64,000 nucleotides of DNA from Paraburkholderia tagetis (GCF_022213065.1 NZ_JAKLJA010000032.1:20095-84094); one strand, 5' to 3'; counted from the first letter of the stretch, positions 23,997 through 32,686 are shown. A program made the numbers and translations. Notes: a model not told the origin generated them from the sequence alone.

Positions 23997-26633
23997 ATGA
24001 AGCCGGAAAATTCCGCCAAGGGCGGTATCGAACTGATCGCGCCGCTGACCGGCCCAGTCGTGCCGCTCGCGTCGGTGCCCGATCCGGTGTTTTCGGAAGG
24101 CCTGTTCGGCGACGGCATCGGCATCGATCCGCTCGTCGGCCGGCTGGTCTCGCCGTGCGACGGCACGATCATGCACCTCGCGCGCACCGGCCACGCCGTC
24201 ACGGTGCAGACTGCCGAAGGCGCGCAGGTGCTCGTGCATATCGGCATCGACACGGTCGAGCTGAACGGCAAGGGCTTTACGCCGAAGGTCGAACAAGGCG
24301 CGCAGGTGCGCCGCGGCGACCTGCTGATCGAATTCGATCTCGACGTGGTGGCGTGCAATGCGCCCAGCCTCGTCTCCGTGATCGCGGTGGCGAACTCCGA
24401 TGCGTTCGAAGTGGTCGAGCGTGCGGGCTACGCAGACCATGTCGAGGCGGGCGAGTCGCAGCTCCTCGTGCTGCGTGCGCGTGACGGCGCAGTGCCTGCT
24501 GCCGATGTCGCGGAAGTCGTGACGAACGAAGCGCGCCGCAGCGTGACGCTCACGCATGCGGGCGGCCTCCATGCGCGGCCTGCGGCCCGTGCGCGTGAAG
24601 CGGTGCGCGGAATCGATGCGCGCGTGGAGGTGCGCTTCGGCGAGCGCAAGGCGGCCATCGAAAGCGTAGTGGGCCTGCTTGGTCTGGGGGCGGGCGAGGG
24701 CGCGACCATCGAGCTGGTCGGCATGGGCAACGAGGCGCAGAAGGCCGTCGATGCCGTCGCCAACGAACTCCTGCGCGAAGCGCCCGGCGAAGGCGGCGAG
24801 GCGCCCGCGCGGCAATTGTCGCCGGCGCCGGTGGCTGCCGCCGTGGCCGGCGTGAGCAGTGCGGCCAGCGCGGCGGGTGCCGCCGTCGCCACGCAGCGGA
24901 TCGCGCAAGGCGCGCCGGGCACGCTGGTTGGCGTGTGTGCCGCGCCTGGCGTGGCCGTCGGCAAGCTGGTGCGCTGGGACGACGCCGAACTCAAACCGGC
25001 CGAACTCGCGAGCGGTCCCTCGGCGGCGGAGAGCCGTCTGCTCGACAAGGCGGTCGCGTCCGTCGATGCCGAGCTGGACGTCTCCGTGCGCGCGGCCTCG
25101 CAGCGCGGCGCCATCGGTGAGGCAGGCATTTTCACGATGCATCGCGTGCTGCTCGAAGACCCCACGCTGATCGACGCCGCGCGCGACCTCATCAGCCTCG
25201 GCAAGAGCGCGGGCTTCGCATGGCGCGAAGCGATCCGCGCGCAGATCGCGGTGCTCGGCAAGGTGGACGACCCGCTGCTCGCGGAGCGTGCCGCCGATCT
25301 GCGCGATCTCGAAAAGCGCGTGCTGCGCGCGCTCGCGAACGCGAGCGGCGCAGGCAACGCGGCGGGCGCGGCGCGGCGCGAGCTGCCCGAGGAAGCGGTG
25401 CTCGCCGCCGACGAATTCACGCCTTCCGACCTCGCCTCGCTCGACCGCAAGCGCGTCACCGCGCTCGTGATGGCGCGTGGCGGGGCGACCTCGCACGCCG
25501 CGATCATCGCGCGGCAGGCGGGCATCCCGGCGCTCGTCGCACTCGGCGACGCCTTGCACAAGATCGAAGAGGGCACGACGGTGGTGGTGGACGCGGGCGC
25601 GGGCAGTTTTGCCTTCTCGCCGAGCGAGCAGGACGTCGAACGCGCTCGAGCCGAGAAGCAGCGCCTCGCCGGTGTGCGCGAAGCGAACCGGCGCACCTCG
25701 CGTGAGGCTGCGGCCACGCGCGACGGCCATGCGGTCGAAGTCGCGGCGAATATCGCGACGCTCGAAGACGCCCGCACCGCAGTGGAAAACGGCGCAGACT
25801 CCGTGGGCCTGCTGCGCACCGAACTCATGTTCATCCATCGGCAGGCGGCACCCACCGCGGACGAGCATCGTCAGGGCTACCAGGCGATCGCCGAGGCGCT
25901 GGGCGGCCGCACGGCGATCATTCGCACGCTCGACGTGGGCGCGGACAAGGAAGTCGACTATCTCACGCTGCCGCCCGAGCCGAACCCCGCGCTAGGTTTG
26001 CGCGGCATCCGCTTGGCGCAGGTGCGCCCCGATCTGCTCGACGACCAGTTGCGCGGCCTGCTCGCGGTCGAGCCGATGGGCGCCGTGCGCATCCTGCTGC
26101 CGATGGTCACCGACGTGGGCGAGCTCGTGCGCCTGCGCGAGCGCATCGACACGTTTGCCCGCGAGGCGGGCCGCACTGGCCGCATCGAGGTGGGCGTGAT
26201 GATCGAAGTGCCTTCGGCGGCGCTGCTGGCCGACCAGCTCGCGCGCCACGCCGATTTCCTCTCGATCGGCACCAACGACCTCACGCAGTACACGCTCGCG
26301 ATGGACCGCTGCCAGCCCGATCTGGCAGCACAGGCCGACGGCCTGCATCCGGCGGTGCTGCGCCTCGTCTCCGTGGCGGTGGAGGGCGCGAGCAAGCATG
26401 GCAAGTGGGTTGGGGTGTGCGGCGCGCTGGCGGGAGACCCGCTCGCGGTGCCGCTGCTCGTCGGCCTTGGCGTGACCGAGCTGTCGGTCGATCCGGTTTC
26501 CGTGCCGACGATCAAAGCGCGTGTGCGCAAGCTCGATTACAGCCAGTGCCGCGAGCGTGCGTTCGAAGTGCTCGCTTTGGAGTCGGCGCAGGCGGTGCGT
26601 GCGGCGAGCCGCGCAAACTGGCCGCTCGACTGA
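23997..26633 (+). CDS. PTS fusion protein EIIA(Glc)-HPr-Enzyme I
   Basis: 878 residues from the ATG at 23997 (aggag 9 bases upstream; ATG at 23970 is the alternative). Order: EIIA of the glucose type (about 10-150; H81 in LVHIGIDTVEL), HPr (about 180-262; H192 in GGLHARPAA), an Ala/Gly-rich linker (265-305), then Enzyme I (to the end; H500 in GGATSHAAI; IGTNDLTQYTLAMDR and GVCGALAGDP in the PEP-binding barrel). It passes phosphate from PEP to the EIIB of the next gene. In the HPr part a serine (S223) lies exactly 31 residues after H192, as for Ser46 in HPrK substrates. Confidence 0.95.
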   Translation: MKPENSAKGGIELIAPLTGPVVPLASVPDPVFSEGLFGDGIGIDPLVGRLVSPCDGTIMHLARTGHAVTVQTAEGAQVLVHIGIDTVELNGKGFTPKVEQGAQVRRGDLLIEFDLDVVACNAPSLVSVIAVANSDAFEVVERAGYADHVEAGESQLLVLRARDGAVPAADVAEVVTNEARRSVTLTHAGGLHARPAARAREAVRGIDARVEVRFGERKAAIESVVGLLGLGAGEGATIELVGMGNEAQKAVDAVANELLREAPGEGGEAPARQLSPAPVAAAVAGVSSAASAAGAAVATQRIAQGAPGTLVGVCAAPGVAVGKLVRWDDAELKPAELASGPSAAESRLLDKAVASVDAELDVSVRAASQRGAIGEAGIFTMHRVLLEDPTLIDAARDLISLGKSAGFAWREAIRAQIAVLGKVDDPLLAERAADLRDLEKRVLRALANASGAGNAAGAARRELPEEAVLAADEFTPSDLASLDRKRVTALVMARGGATSHAAIIARQAGIPALVALGDALHKIEEGTTVVVDAGAGSFAFSPSEQDVERARAEKQRLAGVREANRRTSREAAATRDGHAVEVAANIATLEDARTAVENGADSVGLLRTELMFIHRQAAPTADEHRQGYQAIAEALGGRTAIIRTLDVGADKEVDYLTLPPEPNPALGLRGIRLAQVRPDLLDDQLRGLLAVEPMGAVRILLPMVTDVGELVRLRERIDTFAREAGRTGRIEVGVMIEVPSAALLADQLARHADFLSIGTNDLTQYTLAMDRCQPDLAAQADGLHPAVLRLVSVAVEGASKHGKWVGVCGALAGDPLAVPLLVGLGVTELSVDPVSVPTIKARVRKLDYSQCRERAFEVLALESAQAVRAASRANWPLD

Positions 26634-26763
26634 TCGCCTGTGCGGTTTCGGGATGAATCGCCGGATTGCTCGCTGATCTGGCGGTTCACGCGCCCGGGCA
26701 GGCGGCAGCATTAATGATTCGATTTCCTTAATAACTGCGTTAGCCACCACGCGTTGATTGCGC

Positions 26764-26796
26764 GCTAGCTGCAAGCTAATTACACGCTAACTACAC
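26764..26796. repeat. 11-bp periodic repeat upstream of the EIICB gene
   Basis: gctagctgcaa (26764), gctaattacac (26775) and gctaactacac (26786) repeat in an 11-base register within the 240-base gap before the EIICB gene. Confidence 0.7.
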
Positions 26797-26874
26797 GCCG
26801 GCGGGCGCAGCGATCGCGCGCCGGTTTATCTCATCTCACTTGTCACGCAACAGACAGGGACTGGAGGCATTTCA

Positions 26875-28635
26875 ATGGATGGCAATCCGTTTCTCAAGAT
26901 TCAGAGCCTCGGCCGCGCGCTGATGCTTCCGATCGCAGTACTGCCGGTGGCCGGCATTCTGCTGCGCTTCGGGCAGGCCGACATGCTCAACATCAAGATC
27001 ATCGCCGACGCAGGCGGCGCGATCTTCGACAATCTGCCGCTGCTGTTCGCAATCGGCATCGCGGTGGGCTTCGCGAAGGACAATAACGGCGTGGCGGCGC
27101 TCGCGGGCGCGCTCGGCTATCTGGTCGAGACCGCCGTGATGAAGGACATCAACGACAAGCTCAACATGGGCGTGCTCTCGGGCGTCGTGGCCGGCGTCGT
27201 GGCGGGGATGCTGTACAACCGCTTCAAGGACATCAAGCTGCCCGAGTTCCTGGCCTTCTTCGGCGGCAAGCGCTTCGTGCCGATCGTGACCGGGCTCGTG
27301 TGTCTCGTGCTCGGCATTGCGTTTGGCTATGCGTGGGGGCCGGTGCAGCACGCGATCGACACGGCGGGCCACTGGCTCACCACGGCGGGCGCGATCGGCA
27401 CGTTCGTCTACGGCTTGCTGAACCGGCTGCTGCTCGTGACCGGGCTGCACCACATCCTGAACTCGCTCGTGTGGTTCGTGTTCGGCTCGTTTACGCCCGC
27501 CGGCGGCGCGGCCGTGACCGGCGACCTGCACCGCTTCTTCGCGGGCGATCCCACCGCGGGCGGCTTCATGGCCGGCTTCTTCCCGGTGATGATGTTCGGC
27601 CTGCCGGCTGCGTGTCTCGCGATGCTGCACGAGGCGCCCAAGGAGCGCCGCGCGATGGTGGGCGGCCTGCTGCTCTCGATGGCGCTCACCTCGTTCCTCA
27701 CGGGCGTGACCGAGCCGATCGAGTTCACCTTCATGTTCCTCGCGCCGGTGCTCTACGGTATCCACGCCGTGCTCACGGGCCTGTCGCTCGCGATTTGCTC
27801 GCTGCTGAATATCAAGCTCGGCTTCACATTCTCGGCGGGCGCGATCGACTACGTGCTGAACTACGGTCTTTCGACGCACGGCTGGGAAGCGATTCCGCTC
27901 GGTATCGCCTATGCGGTGGTCTACTACGCGCTGTTCCGCTTCTTCATCCGCCGCTTCAATCTACCGACTCCGGGCCGCGAAGCCTCGGCCGGCGACACGG
28001 CAATCGCCTCGTCGATGGCGGGCGTGGAAGTCGCGGCCGGCGATGCGGCAGCGGCCACGGGGCTCTCGCGCGCGGCGCGTTATATCGATGCGCTCGGCGG
28101 CGCGGCCAACCTGAAGGTGGTCGATGCATGCACGACACGCCTGCGTCTCACGGTGGCCGATCCGGCCCACGTTTCGGAGCCGGTGCTGAAGGCAATCGGC
28201 GCGCGTGGCGTGCTCAAGCGCGGCGGCGAAAGCGTGCAGGTCATCATCGGGCCGGAAGCCGACATGATCGCCGACGAGATCCGTCGCGAGATCGCCAGCG
28301 GCCGCCCGGCTGCTGCGGCGGCGAAAGCGGCACCGGTGGCGCAGGCGGCAGCGCAATTTTCGGCGCAGTCATCGGCCAGTACGGACGACGAAGCTGGCCC
28401 GCTCGACCCGAATCCGTCGCGCTGGCTGGCGGTGCTGGGCGGCGCGGCGAACATCGTCTCGCTCGACGCGGTTGCGGTCACGCGCTTGCGCGTGATCGTG
28501 CGCGACCCGGCCGCGGTCGACCGTGCGCAGCTTGGCACGCTCGACGTGGCCTGGGTGTCGGCGGATACGCTGCACATCGTCGTGGGGAGCGCGGCGCAGC
28601 GCTATGCACGCGAGCTTGCCTTGCAGGCTGCCTGA
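26875..28635 (+). CDS. nagE: N-acetylglucosamine-specific PTS EIICB with an extra degenerate EIIB domain
   Basis: 586 residues. The EIIC permease (about 1-365, roughly 10 helices) starts with FLKIQSLGRALMLPIAVLPV, contains LHHILNSLVWFVFG, TGVTEPIEFTFMFLAP and FTFSAGAIDYVLNYGLS, and is followed by an EIIB domain (about 400-475) with the phospho-cysteine C419 in DACTTRLRL. A second EIIB-like domain (515-586) has DAVAVTRLR and no cysteine. Imports GlcNAc as GlcNAc-6-P using phosphate from the upstream fusion. The substrate is inferred from nagA and the deaminase. Confidence 0.93.
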   Translation: MDGNPFLKIQSLGRALMLPIAVLPVAGILLRFGQADMLNIKIIADAGGAIFDNLPLLFAIGIAVGFAKDNNGVAALAGALGYLVETAVMKDINDKLNMGVLSGVVAGVVAGMLYNRFKDIKLPEFLAFFGGKRFVPIVTGLVCLVLGIAFGYAWGPVQHAIDTAGHWLTTAGAIGTFVYGLLNRLLLVTGLHHILNSLVWFVFGSFTPAGGAAVTGDLHRFFAGDPTAGGFMAGFFPVMMFGLPAACLAMLHEAPKERRAMVGGLLLSMALTSFLTGVTEPIEFTFMFLAPVLYGIHAVLTGLSLAICSLLNIKLGFTFSAGAIDYVLNYGLSTHGWEAIPLGIAYAVVYYALFRFFIRRFNLPTPGREASAGDTAIASSMAGVEVAAGDAAAATGLSRAARYIDALGGAANLKVVDACTTRLRLTVADPAHVSEPVLKAIGARGVLKRGGESVQVIIGPEADMIADEIRREIASGRPAAAAAKAAPVAQAAAQFSAQSSASTDDEAGPLDPNPSRWLAVLGGAANIVSLDAVAVTRLRVIVRDPAAVDRAQLGTLDVAWVSADTLHIVVGSAAQRYARELALQAA

Positions 28636-28650
28636 ACGCTCAAAAGGAAA

Positions 28651-28679
28651 AGGCCCCGCTCTCGGTAAGAGTGGGGCCT
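28651..28679 (-). terminator. Hairpin between nagE and rpoH
   Basis: aggccccgctct (28651-28662) pairs with agagtggggcct (28668-28679), one G-U pair, 5-base loop. The minus-strand continuation is T-rich (tttcctttt), so it fits best as the rpoH terminator and may also stop nagE transcription. Confidence 0.7.
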
Positions 28680-28735
28680 CGCGGAACGCGCTTGCAGGCG
28701 CAGCCTCGTGGGGCCGCGCCGTGCGACTCGGTGCC

Positions 28736-29677
28736 TTAGCTGTAGTCAGCCAGCGCCGTGCGCATCTTCTTCATGGCGCTTGCTTCGATCTGACGAATAC
28801 GCTCAGCCGAAACGCCGAACTCGTCGGCCAGCTCGTGCAGCGTCGAGCCGCCCGAGCCGTCGTCTTCGACGTTCAGCCAGCGCGCTTCGATGATGCGGCG
28901 GCTGCGCGCATCGAGTGCTTCCAGCGCGCTCGCGATGCCGTCCGATTGCAGACGGTCGCGCTGACGTGCGGCGATCACGGCGGTCGGCTCGCTGTGCGAG
29001 TCGGCGAGCCACGCGATCGGGGCGAACGACTCTTCGCCGTCTTCGGTCTGGCTTTCGAGCGCGATATCCGAACCCGAGAGGCGCGTTTCCATCTCCACGA
29101 CTTCTTCGCGCTTCACGTTCAGTTCCTGCGCGAGGCCTTCGATTTCCTCGGGCGTGAACGACTGCAGGCCCTGCTTGTGGCTGCGCAGATTGAAGAACAG
29201 CTTGCGCTGCGCCTTGGTCGTGGCGACCTTCACCATGCGCCAGTTGCGCAGGATGTACTCATGGATCTCCGCCTTGATCCAGTGCATGGCGTACGAGACG
29301 AGACGTACGTTTTGCTCGGGGTCAAAGCGCTTTACTGCCTTCATCAGGCCGATATTGCCTTCCTGGATCAGGTCGGCATGCGGCAGGCCATAGCCCAAAT
29401 AATTGCGCGCGATCGACACCACGAGGCGCAGGTGCGACAGCACGAGGCGTCGTGCGCCTTCGAGATTGTTTTGCTCGCGATACTCGGTCGCGAACTGGCG
29501 CTCCTCTTGCGGCGTCAACATCGGGATCCGGTTCACGGCCTGAATGTAGGCGTCGATGTTGCCCAGTTGGCCAGGCAGCATGGAAGCGTTCGCGAGCGCC
29601 AGTACACCCGAACCCCCGGCCTTGGCCGACGACGGGCTAAGCATATTCGGAAGGGTCATGGTCATTGCGTTGCTCAC
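28736..29677 (-). CDS. rpoH: RNA polymerase sigma-32 (heat-shock sigma factor)
   Basis: 313 residues. Region 2 includes LVLSHLRLVVSIARNYLGYG, DLIQEGNIGLMKAVKRFDP and RLVSYAMHWIKAEIHEYILR; QRKLFFNLR is the RpoH box; region 4 is the C-terminal HTH (LADEFGVSAERIRQIEASAM). Directs transcription of chaperone and protease genes. The upstream region has a sigma-70-type promoter overlapped by a perfect CIRCE, so HrcA repression of rpoH is likely. The nucleotide-level thermosensor known from E. coli rpoH was not assessed. Confidence 0.97.
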   Translation of the reverse strand: MSNAMTMTLPNMLSPSSAKAGGSGVLALANASMLPGQLGNIDAYIQAVNRIPMLTPQEERQFATEYREQNNLEGARRLVLSHLRLVVSIARNYLGYGLPHADLIQEGNIGLMKAVKRFDPEQNVRLVSYAMHWIKAEIHEYILRNWRMVKVATTKAQRKLFFNLRSHKQGLQSFTPEEIEGLAQELNVKREEVVEMETRLSGSDIALESQTEDGEESFAPIAWLADSHSEPTAVIAARQRDRLQSDGIASALEALDARSRRIIEARWLNVEDDGSGGSTLHELADEFGVSAERIRQIEASAMKKMRTALADYS

Positions 29678-29732
29678 GTAGCGAACTCCTCAGGAATCTT
29701 GCAAAAGTCGGACTTCGACTCCACGGTGGATG

Positions 29733-29759
29733 TTAGCACTCTCAATTATCGAGTGCTAA
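29733..29759. promoter_or_regulatory. CIRCE element (HrcA operator)
   Basis: Perfect match to the CIRCE consensus: TTAGCACTC (29733-29741), 9-base spacer, GAGTGCTAA (29751-29759). It overlaps the predicted -10 and start point of rpoH, so bound HrcA should block transcription. Confidence 0.95.
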
Positions 29760-29784
29760 TACTTCGAGTCTGTAGGGGCTTCAA
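29756..29784 (-). promoter_or_regulatory. Predicted rpoH promoter
   Basis: Reading the minus strand: TTGAAG (29784-29779), 17-base spacer, TATTAG (29761-29756). The start point would fall near 29748 inside the CIRCE, leaving a leader of about 70 bases. Confidence 0.6.
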
Positions 29785-29798
29785 GGTTCCGATAACCC

Positions 29799-29820
29799 TA
29801 TCGAAATATTTGTTTCGATA
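29799..29820. promoter_or_regulatory. Inverted repeat upstream of the rpoH -35
   Basis: tatcgaaa (29799-29806) and tttcgata (29813-29820) are perfect 8-base inverted arms with a 6-base spacer. The element lies 15-36 bases upstream of the predicted -35, a suitable place for an activator or second repressor. Identity of the binding protein unknown. Confidence 0.5.
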
Positions 29821-30260
29821 GATTTCAGCGAAACCATGAGAGGCAAGCTGGACGGGGCTTGCCGCCCGTTGCGGTCCCGCGCAGTGTCTGGGGCCGAAGG
29901 AACACTCTAGAACGAGGCTGTCATTCGCTGCGGATGCGGCGAAGAAAAAGGGCTGGAATCGACGGTTTTCGGGTTGTTGGCGCCTTGGGGCGATGCTTTG
30001 AATCCGGCCCGGATTTTGGAGCGGGCATCTATCCCGGAGTCTTTCCAGTAGACACTGGATCGGCCCAAAAGTGCTGCGATGCGACATACAGGCGCGCTTC
30101 GTCATGCGTCTGTGTCGCGTAACCCTCATATGGGCGCGGTCCTTTTGATCGCAAGTTTCCACGCGTCAAAACCTGGTATAGATTTCAACGAGACGCGTGC
30201 GATCAATCTTCGGCGCGGGTCGACGCGATGATGCGAACTCTTGCGCAAGGGGCTCGAGCA
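29821..30260. other. Intergenic region between rpoH control elements and the NTF2-like gene
   Basis: About 440 bases upstream of both divergent genes. Apart from the inverted repeat and CIRCE just to the left, I see no gene, RNA or repeat. The open frames crossing it have no family features. Confidence 0.5.
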
Positions 30261-30644
30261 ATGGCTGCAAAAGTAATCGATGCGATTCGCGGACTGGAGC
30301 GCGAGCGGTTTCGCGCGATGGTGGACGGCGACGGCTCGTCGCTGGATCAACTCCTGTCCGACAATGCCACCTTCATCCACACCAACGGCAAACGCGAGAC
30401 CAAACAGCAGTTCATCGACGCGATCACGGCGGGGCGTCGCCGCTATCGCCAGATCGAGGTCCAGTCGCAGGACGTGCTGCCGGTGGGGCGCGAGACCTGT
30501 GTGATCTCGGGCCGCGCGCTGATCGAAATGGAAGCGAACAACGGTGCGCTGCTCTATCCCATTGCCTATACCGCGATCCAGACGCAGGAGGATGGCCACT
30601 GGCGTCTGCTCGCGTGGCAGGCGACGCGTTGCGCTGTCGAGTGA
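30261..30644 (+). CDS. NTF2-like / DUF4440 family protein
   Basis: 127 residues from the ATG at 30261; upstream ATGs at 30228 and 30231 are possible. The cone-shaped NTF2 fold is suggested by RFRAMVDGDGSSLDQLLSDN, ATFIHTNGKRETKQQFIDAI and a final strand DGHWRLLAWQATR. SnoaL/DUF4440 proteins are small ligand-binding or enzyme folds of diverse role; no function can be assigned. Neighbours are unrelated. Confidence 0.8.
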   Translation: MAAKVIDAIRGLERERFRAMVDGDGSSLDQLLSDNATFIHTNGKRETKQQFIDAITAGRRRYRQIEVQSQDVLPVGRETCVISGRALIEMEANNGALLYPIAYTAIQTQEDGHWRLLAWQATRCAVE

Positions 30645-30769
30645 TGACCGGTAGGTCCACTCGCCGACATTGCCTGCTGGGCATGTCGGGCGCACGCTGG
30701 CGGCCCGTTTTGCCGCTAGCGCTCAACGCAAAGTCCTGGCACTGCTTCTACTAAACCGCTGGTTTCGCT

Positions 30770-30797
30770 GTGTCGTCGCGCTCCAGCGCGGCGACAC
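30770..30797. terminator. Hairpin between convergent NTF2-like gene and leuA
   Basis: gtgtcgtcgcgct (30770-30782) pairs with agcgcggcgacac (30785-30797), with one G-U pair and a tight loop. T-rich sequence follows on the plus strand. Confidence 0.5.
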
Positions 30798-30831
30798 CCT
30801 CTTGTGCTTGTTTCCGTGCTCGTTTCCCTGA

Positions 30832-32478
30832 TCAAGCCGCCGCGCGACGGTCGACCTGCGGCCAGGCGGCGCGGTTGACGGCGCTCACCATTGCGGCGAT
30901 GGCCGCGTGCGAGGCGTCGTCGGCAACGCCCACGCCGTGACGCAGCGGCTGGCCGCCAACACGGCAGCCGACGAAGACTGCCGTGGCGCCTTGCGCCGTG
31001 CGCACGGTCTCGAACGACGTGACTTCGATACTTTCACCCGCGGCTACCGAGATTGCTCCGGCCACGGCCTGCGCGTGGGCTTCGTCGATCTGCGTCGCCA
31101 CCGGCACGGCGACATCGCGGCCCTCCCAGCGCATACGTTCAGCGCCGACGTGTGCGGCCGGTCCGCGCGTCTCGAGATATTCGCGCGAGAAGAGGCCGCA
31201 AATTGCCTCGCTCGTGATTTCTTCGCCCGAGCCGTCGGTGACGGTCTGCACGGCGTGGCTGAATTCGATCTGCACGCGGCGCGGCGGCGTGAAGCCCATG
31301 CCGCGCTCGAGCAGCCACGTGGCGCCGCCCTTGCCCGACTGGCTGTTCACGCGGATCACCGCGTCATAGCTGCGGCCGAGATCGGCGGGGTCGATCGGCA
31401 AATAGGGCACTTCCCAGAGCGCGTCGGGCTTTTGCTGCGCGAAGCCCTTGCGGATCGCGTCCTGATGCGAGCCCGAGAACGCCGTGAACACGAGGTCGCC
31501 CGCATACGGGTGGCGCGGATGCACCGGCAACTGGTTGCAGCGCTCGACCACGCGGCGCACGGCGTCGATATCGGAGAAGTCGAGGCCCGGGTCGATGCCC
31601 TGCGTGTAGAGGTTCATCGCGAGCGTAACGAGGTCGACGTTGCCGGTGCGCTCGCCGTTGCCGAACAGGCACCCTTCGATGCGGTCCGCGCCCGCGAGCA
31701 GCGCCATTTCTGCGGCGGCCACGGCCGTGCCGCGGTCGTTGTGCGGATGCACCGAGAGCACGATGCTGTCGCGGTACGCGAGATTGCGGTCCATCCACTC
31801 GATCTGGTCAGCGTAGACGTTGGGCATCGCGGCTTCGACGGTCGCAGGCAGATTCACGATCATCTTGTGATCGCGCGTCGGGCGCCAGGTCTGGGCGACG
31901 GCGTCGCAGACTTCGCGAGCGAACGAAAGCTCGGTCATGCTGAAGGTTTCCGGCGAATACTGGTAGATCCAATGCGTGCCGGGGCGCGCGTCGGCGTACT
32001 GGCGGATGAGGCGTGTGCCTTCCACTGCGAGCGCCTTGACCTCGTCCTTCGACTGCCCGAACACGATCTTGCGGAACGACGGGCAGATCGCGTTGTAGAG
32101 ATGCACGATCGCGCGCGGCGCGCCTTCGAGTGCCTCGAACGTGCGGGCGATGAGCTCTTCGCGCGATTGCACGAGCACTTCGATCGTCACGTCCTCGGGA
32201 ATGCGCTTTTGCTCGATCAGCTTGCGCACGAAATCGAAGTCGGTTTGCGACGCCGACGGAAAGCCGACTTCGATCTCCTTGAAGCCAATCGCGACCAGCA
32301 TCTCGAAGAACTCGAGCTTCTGCTCGATGCTCATCGGTTCGATCAGCGACTGGTTGCCGTCGCGCAGGTCGGTGCTCATCCAGACGGGCGCGCGCTCGAC
32401 GGTGCGCGTGGGCCATCGGCGGCCGTTCAAACGGACAGCGGGGAAGGGACGGTATTTCTCGGCGGGATTACGCAACAT
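30832..32478 (-). CDS. leuA: 2-isopropylmalate synthase
   Basis: 548 residues starting MLRNPAEKYRPFPAV, the long-form (type 2) LeuA. First committed step of leucine synthesis: acetyl-CoA plus 2-oxoisovalerate. STDLRDGNQSLIEPMSIEQK is the catalytic TIM-barrel entry, SVHPHNDRGTA holds the metal-binding HxH, GCLFGNGERTGNVDL is the conserved glycine-rich loop, and the C-terminal ~130 residues form the leucine-feedback domain. No other leu genes are adjacent. Its start overlaps the stop codon of a short upstream frame (see 32468-32671). Confidence 0.96.
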   Translation of the reverse strand: MLRNPAEKYRPFPAVRLNGRRWPTRTVERAPVWMSTDLRDGNQSLIEPMSIEQKLEFFEMLVAIGFKEIEVGFPSASQTDFDFVRKLIEQKRIPEDVTIEVLVQSREELIARTFEALEGAPRAIVHLYNAICPSFRKIVFGQSKDEVKALAVEGTRLIRQYADARPGTHWIYQYSPETFSMTELSFAREVCDAVAQTWRPTRDHKMIVNLPATVEAAMPNVYADQIEWMDRNLAYRDSIVLSVHPHNDRGTAVAAAEMALLAGADRIEGCLFGNGERTGNVDLVTLAMNLYTQGIDPGLDFSDIDAVRRVVERCNQLPVHPRHPYAGDLVFTAFSGSHQDAIRKGFAQQKPDALWEVPYLPIDPADLGRSYDAVIRVNSQSGKGGATWLLERGMGFTPPRRVQIEFSHAVQTVTDGSGEEITSEAICGLFSREYLETRGPAAHVGAERMRWEGRDVAVPVATQIDEAHAQAVAGAISVAAGESIEVTSFETVRTAQGATAVFVGCRVGGQPLRHGVGVADDASHAAIAAMVSAVNRAAWPQVDRRAAA

Positions 32479-32671
32479 GACATGCCTCGTTCTTCGGGGT
32501 GTCGTTTGCGATGGCGGTCGGCAGCGGGCGGCTGGCTTGCTGACGACGAGGCACGATGCGCACAGTTTTGGGCGAACGGGCGGCAACCGCGGACGCGCAG
32601 AAGATGGCCACGGTGACGGCGGTAACCGGCGCGGCAAAAGCGGACATGAACGAAGCCCATGCAACGTGCAT
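32468..32671 (-). CDS. Possible upstream ORF coupled to leuA
   Basis: 67-codon frame starting MHVAWASFMSAFAAPV, with a hydrophobic N-terminal half resembling a signal peptide or helix and a basic C-terminal half. Its stop codon lies inside the first codons of leuA (11-base overlap), an arrangement that would allow termination-reinitiation. No similarity recognised and no leucine-codon run typical of an attenuation leader. It may be a chance frame; low confidence. Confidence 0.3.
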   Translation of the reverse strand: MHVAWASFMSAFAAPVTAVTVAIFCASAVAARSPKTVRIVPRRQQASRPLPTAIANDTPKNEACHVA

Positions 32672-32686
32672 TTTGACCCTCGCGAC

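Noticed and set aside
22911..25868. 985-codon minus-strand open frame across the nag genes
   Set aside because: Arg/His/Ala-rich composition with no domain; it is the GC-rich antisense of nagB-II and the PTS fusion, which have clear motifs.
29746..30162. 138-codon minus-strand frame upstream of rpoH
   Set aside because: It would run through the CIRCE and promoter; no conserved features.
30907..32616. 569-codon plus-strand frame opposite leuA
   Set aside because: Antisense shadow; leuA has full catalytic motifs.
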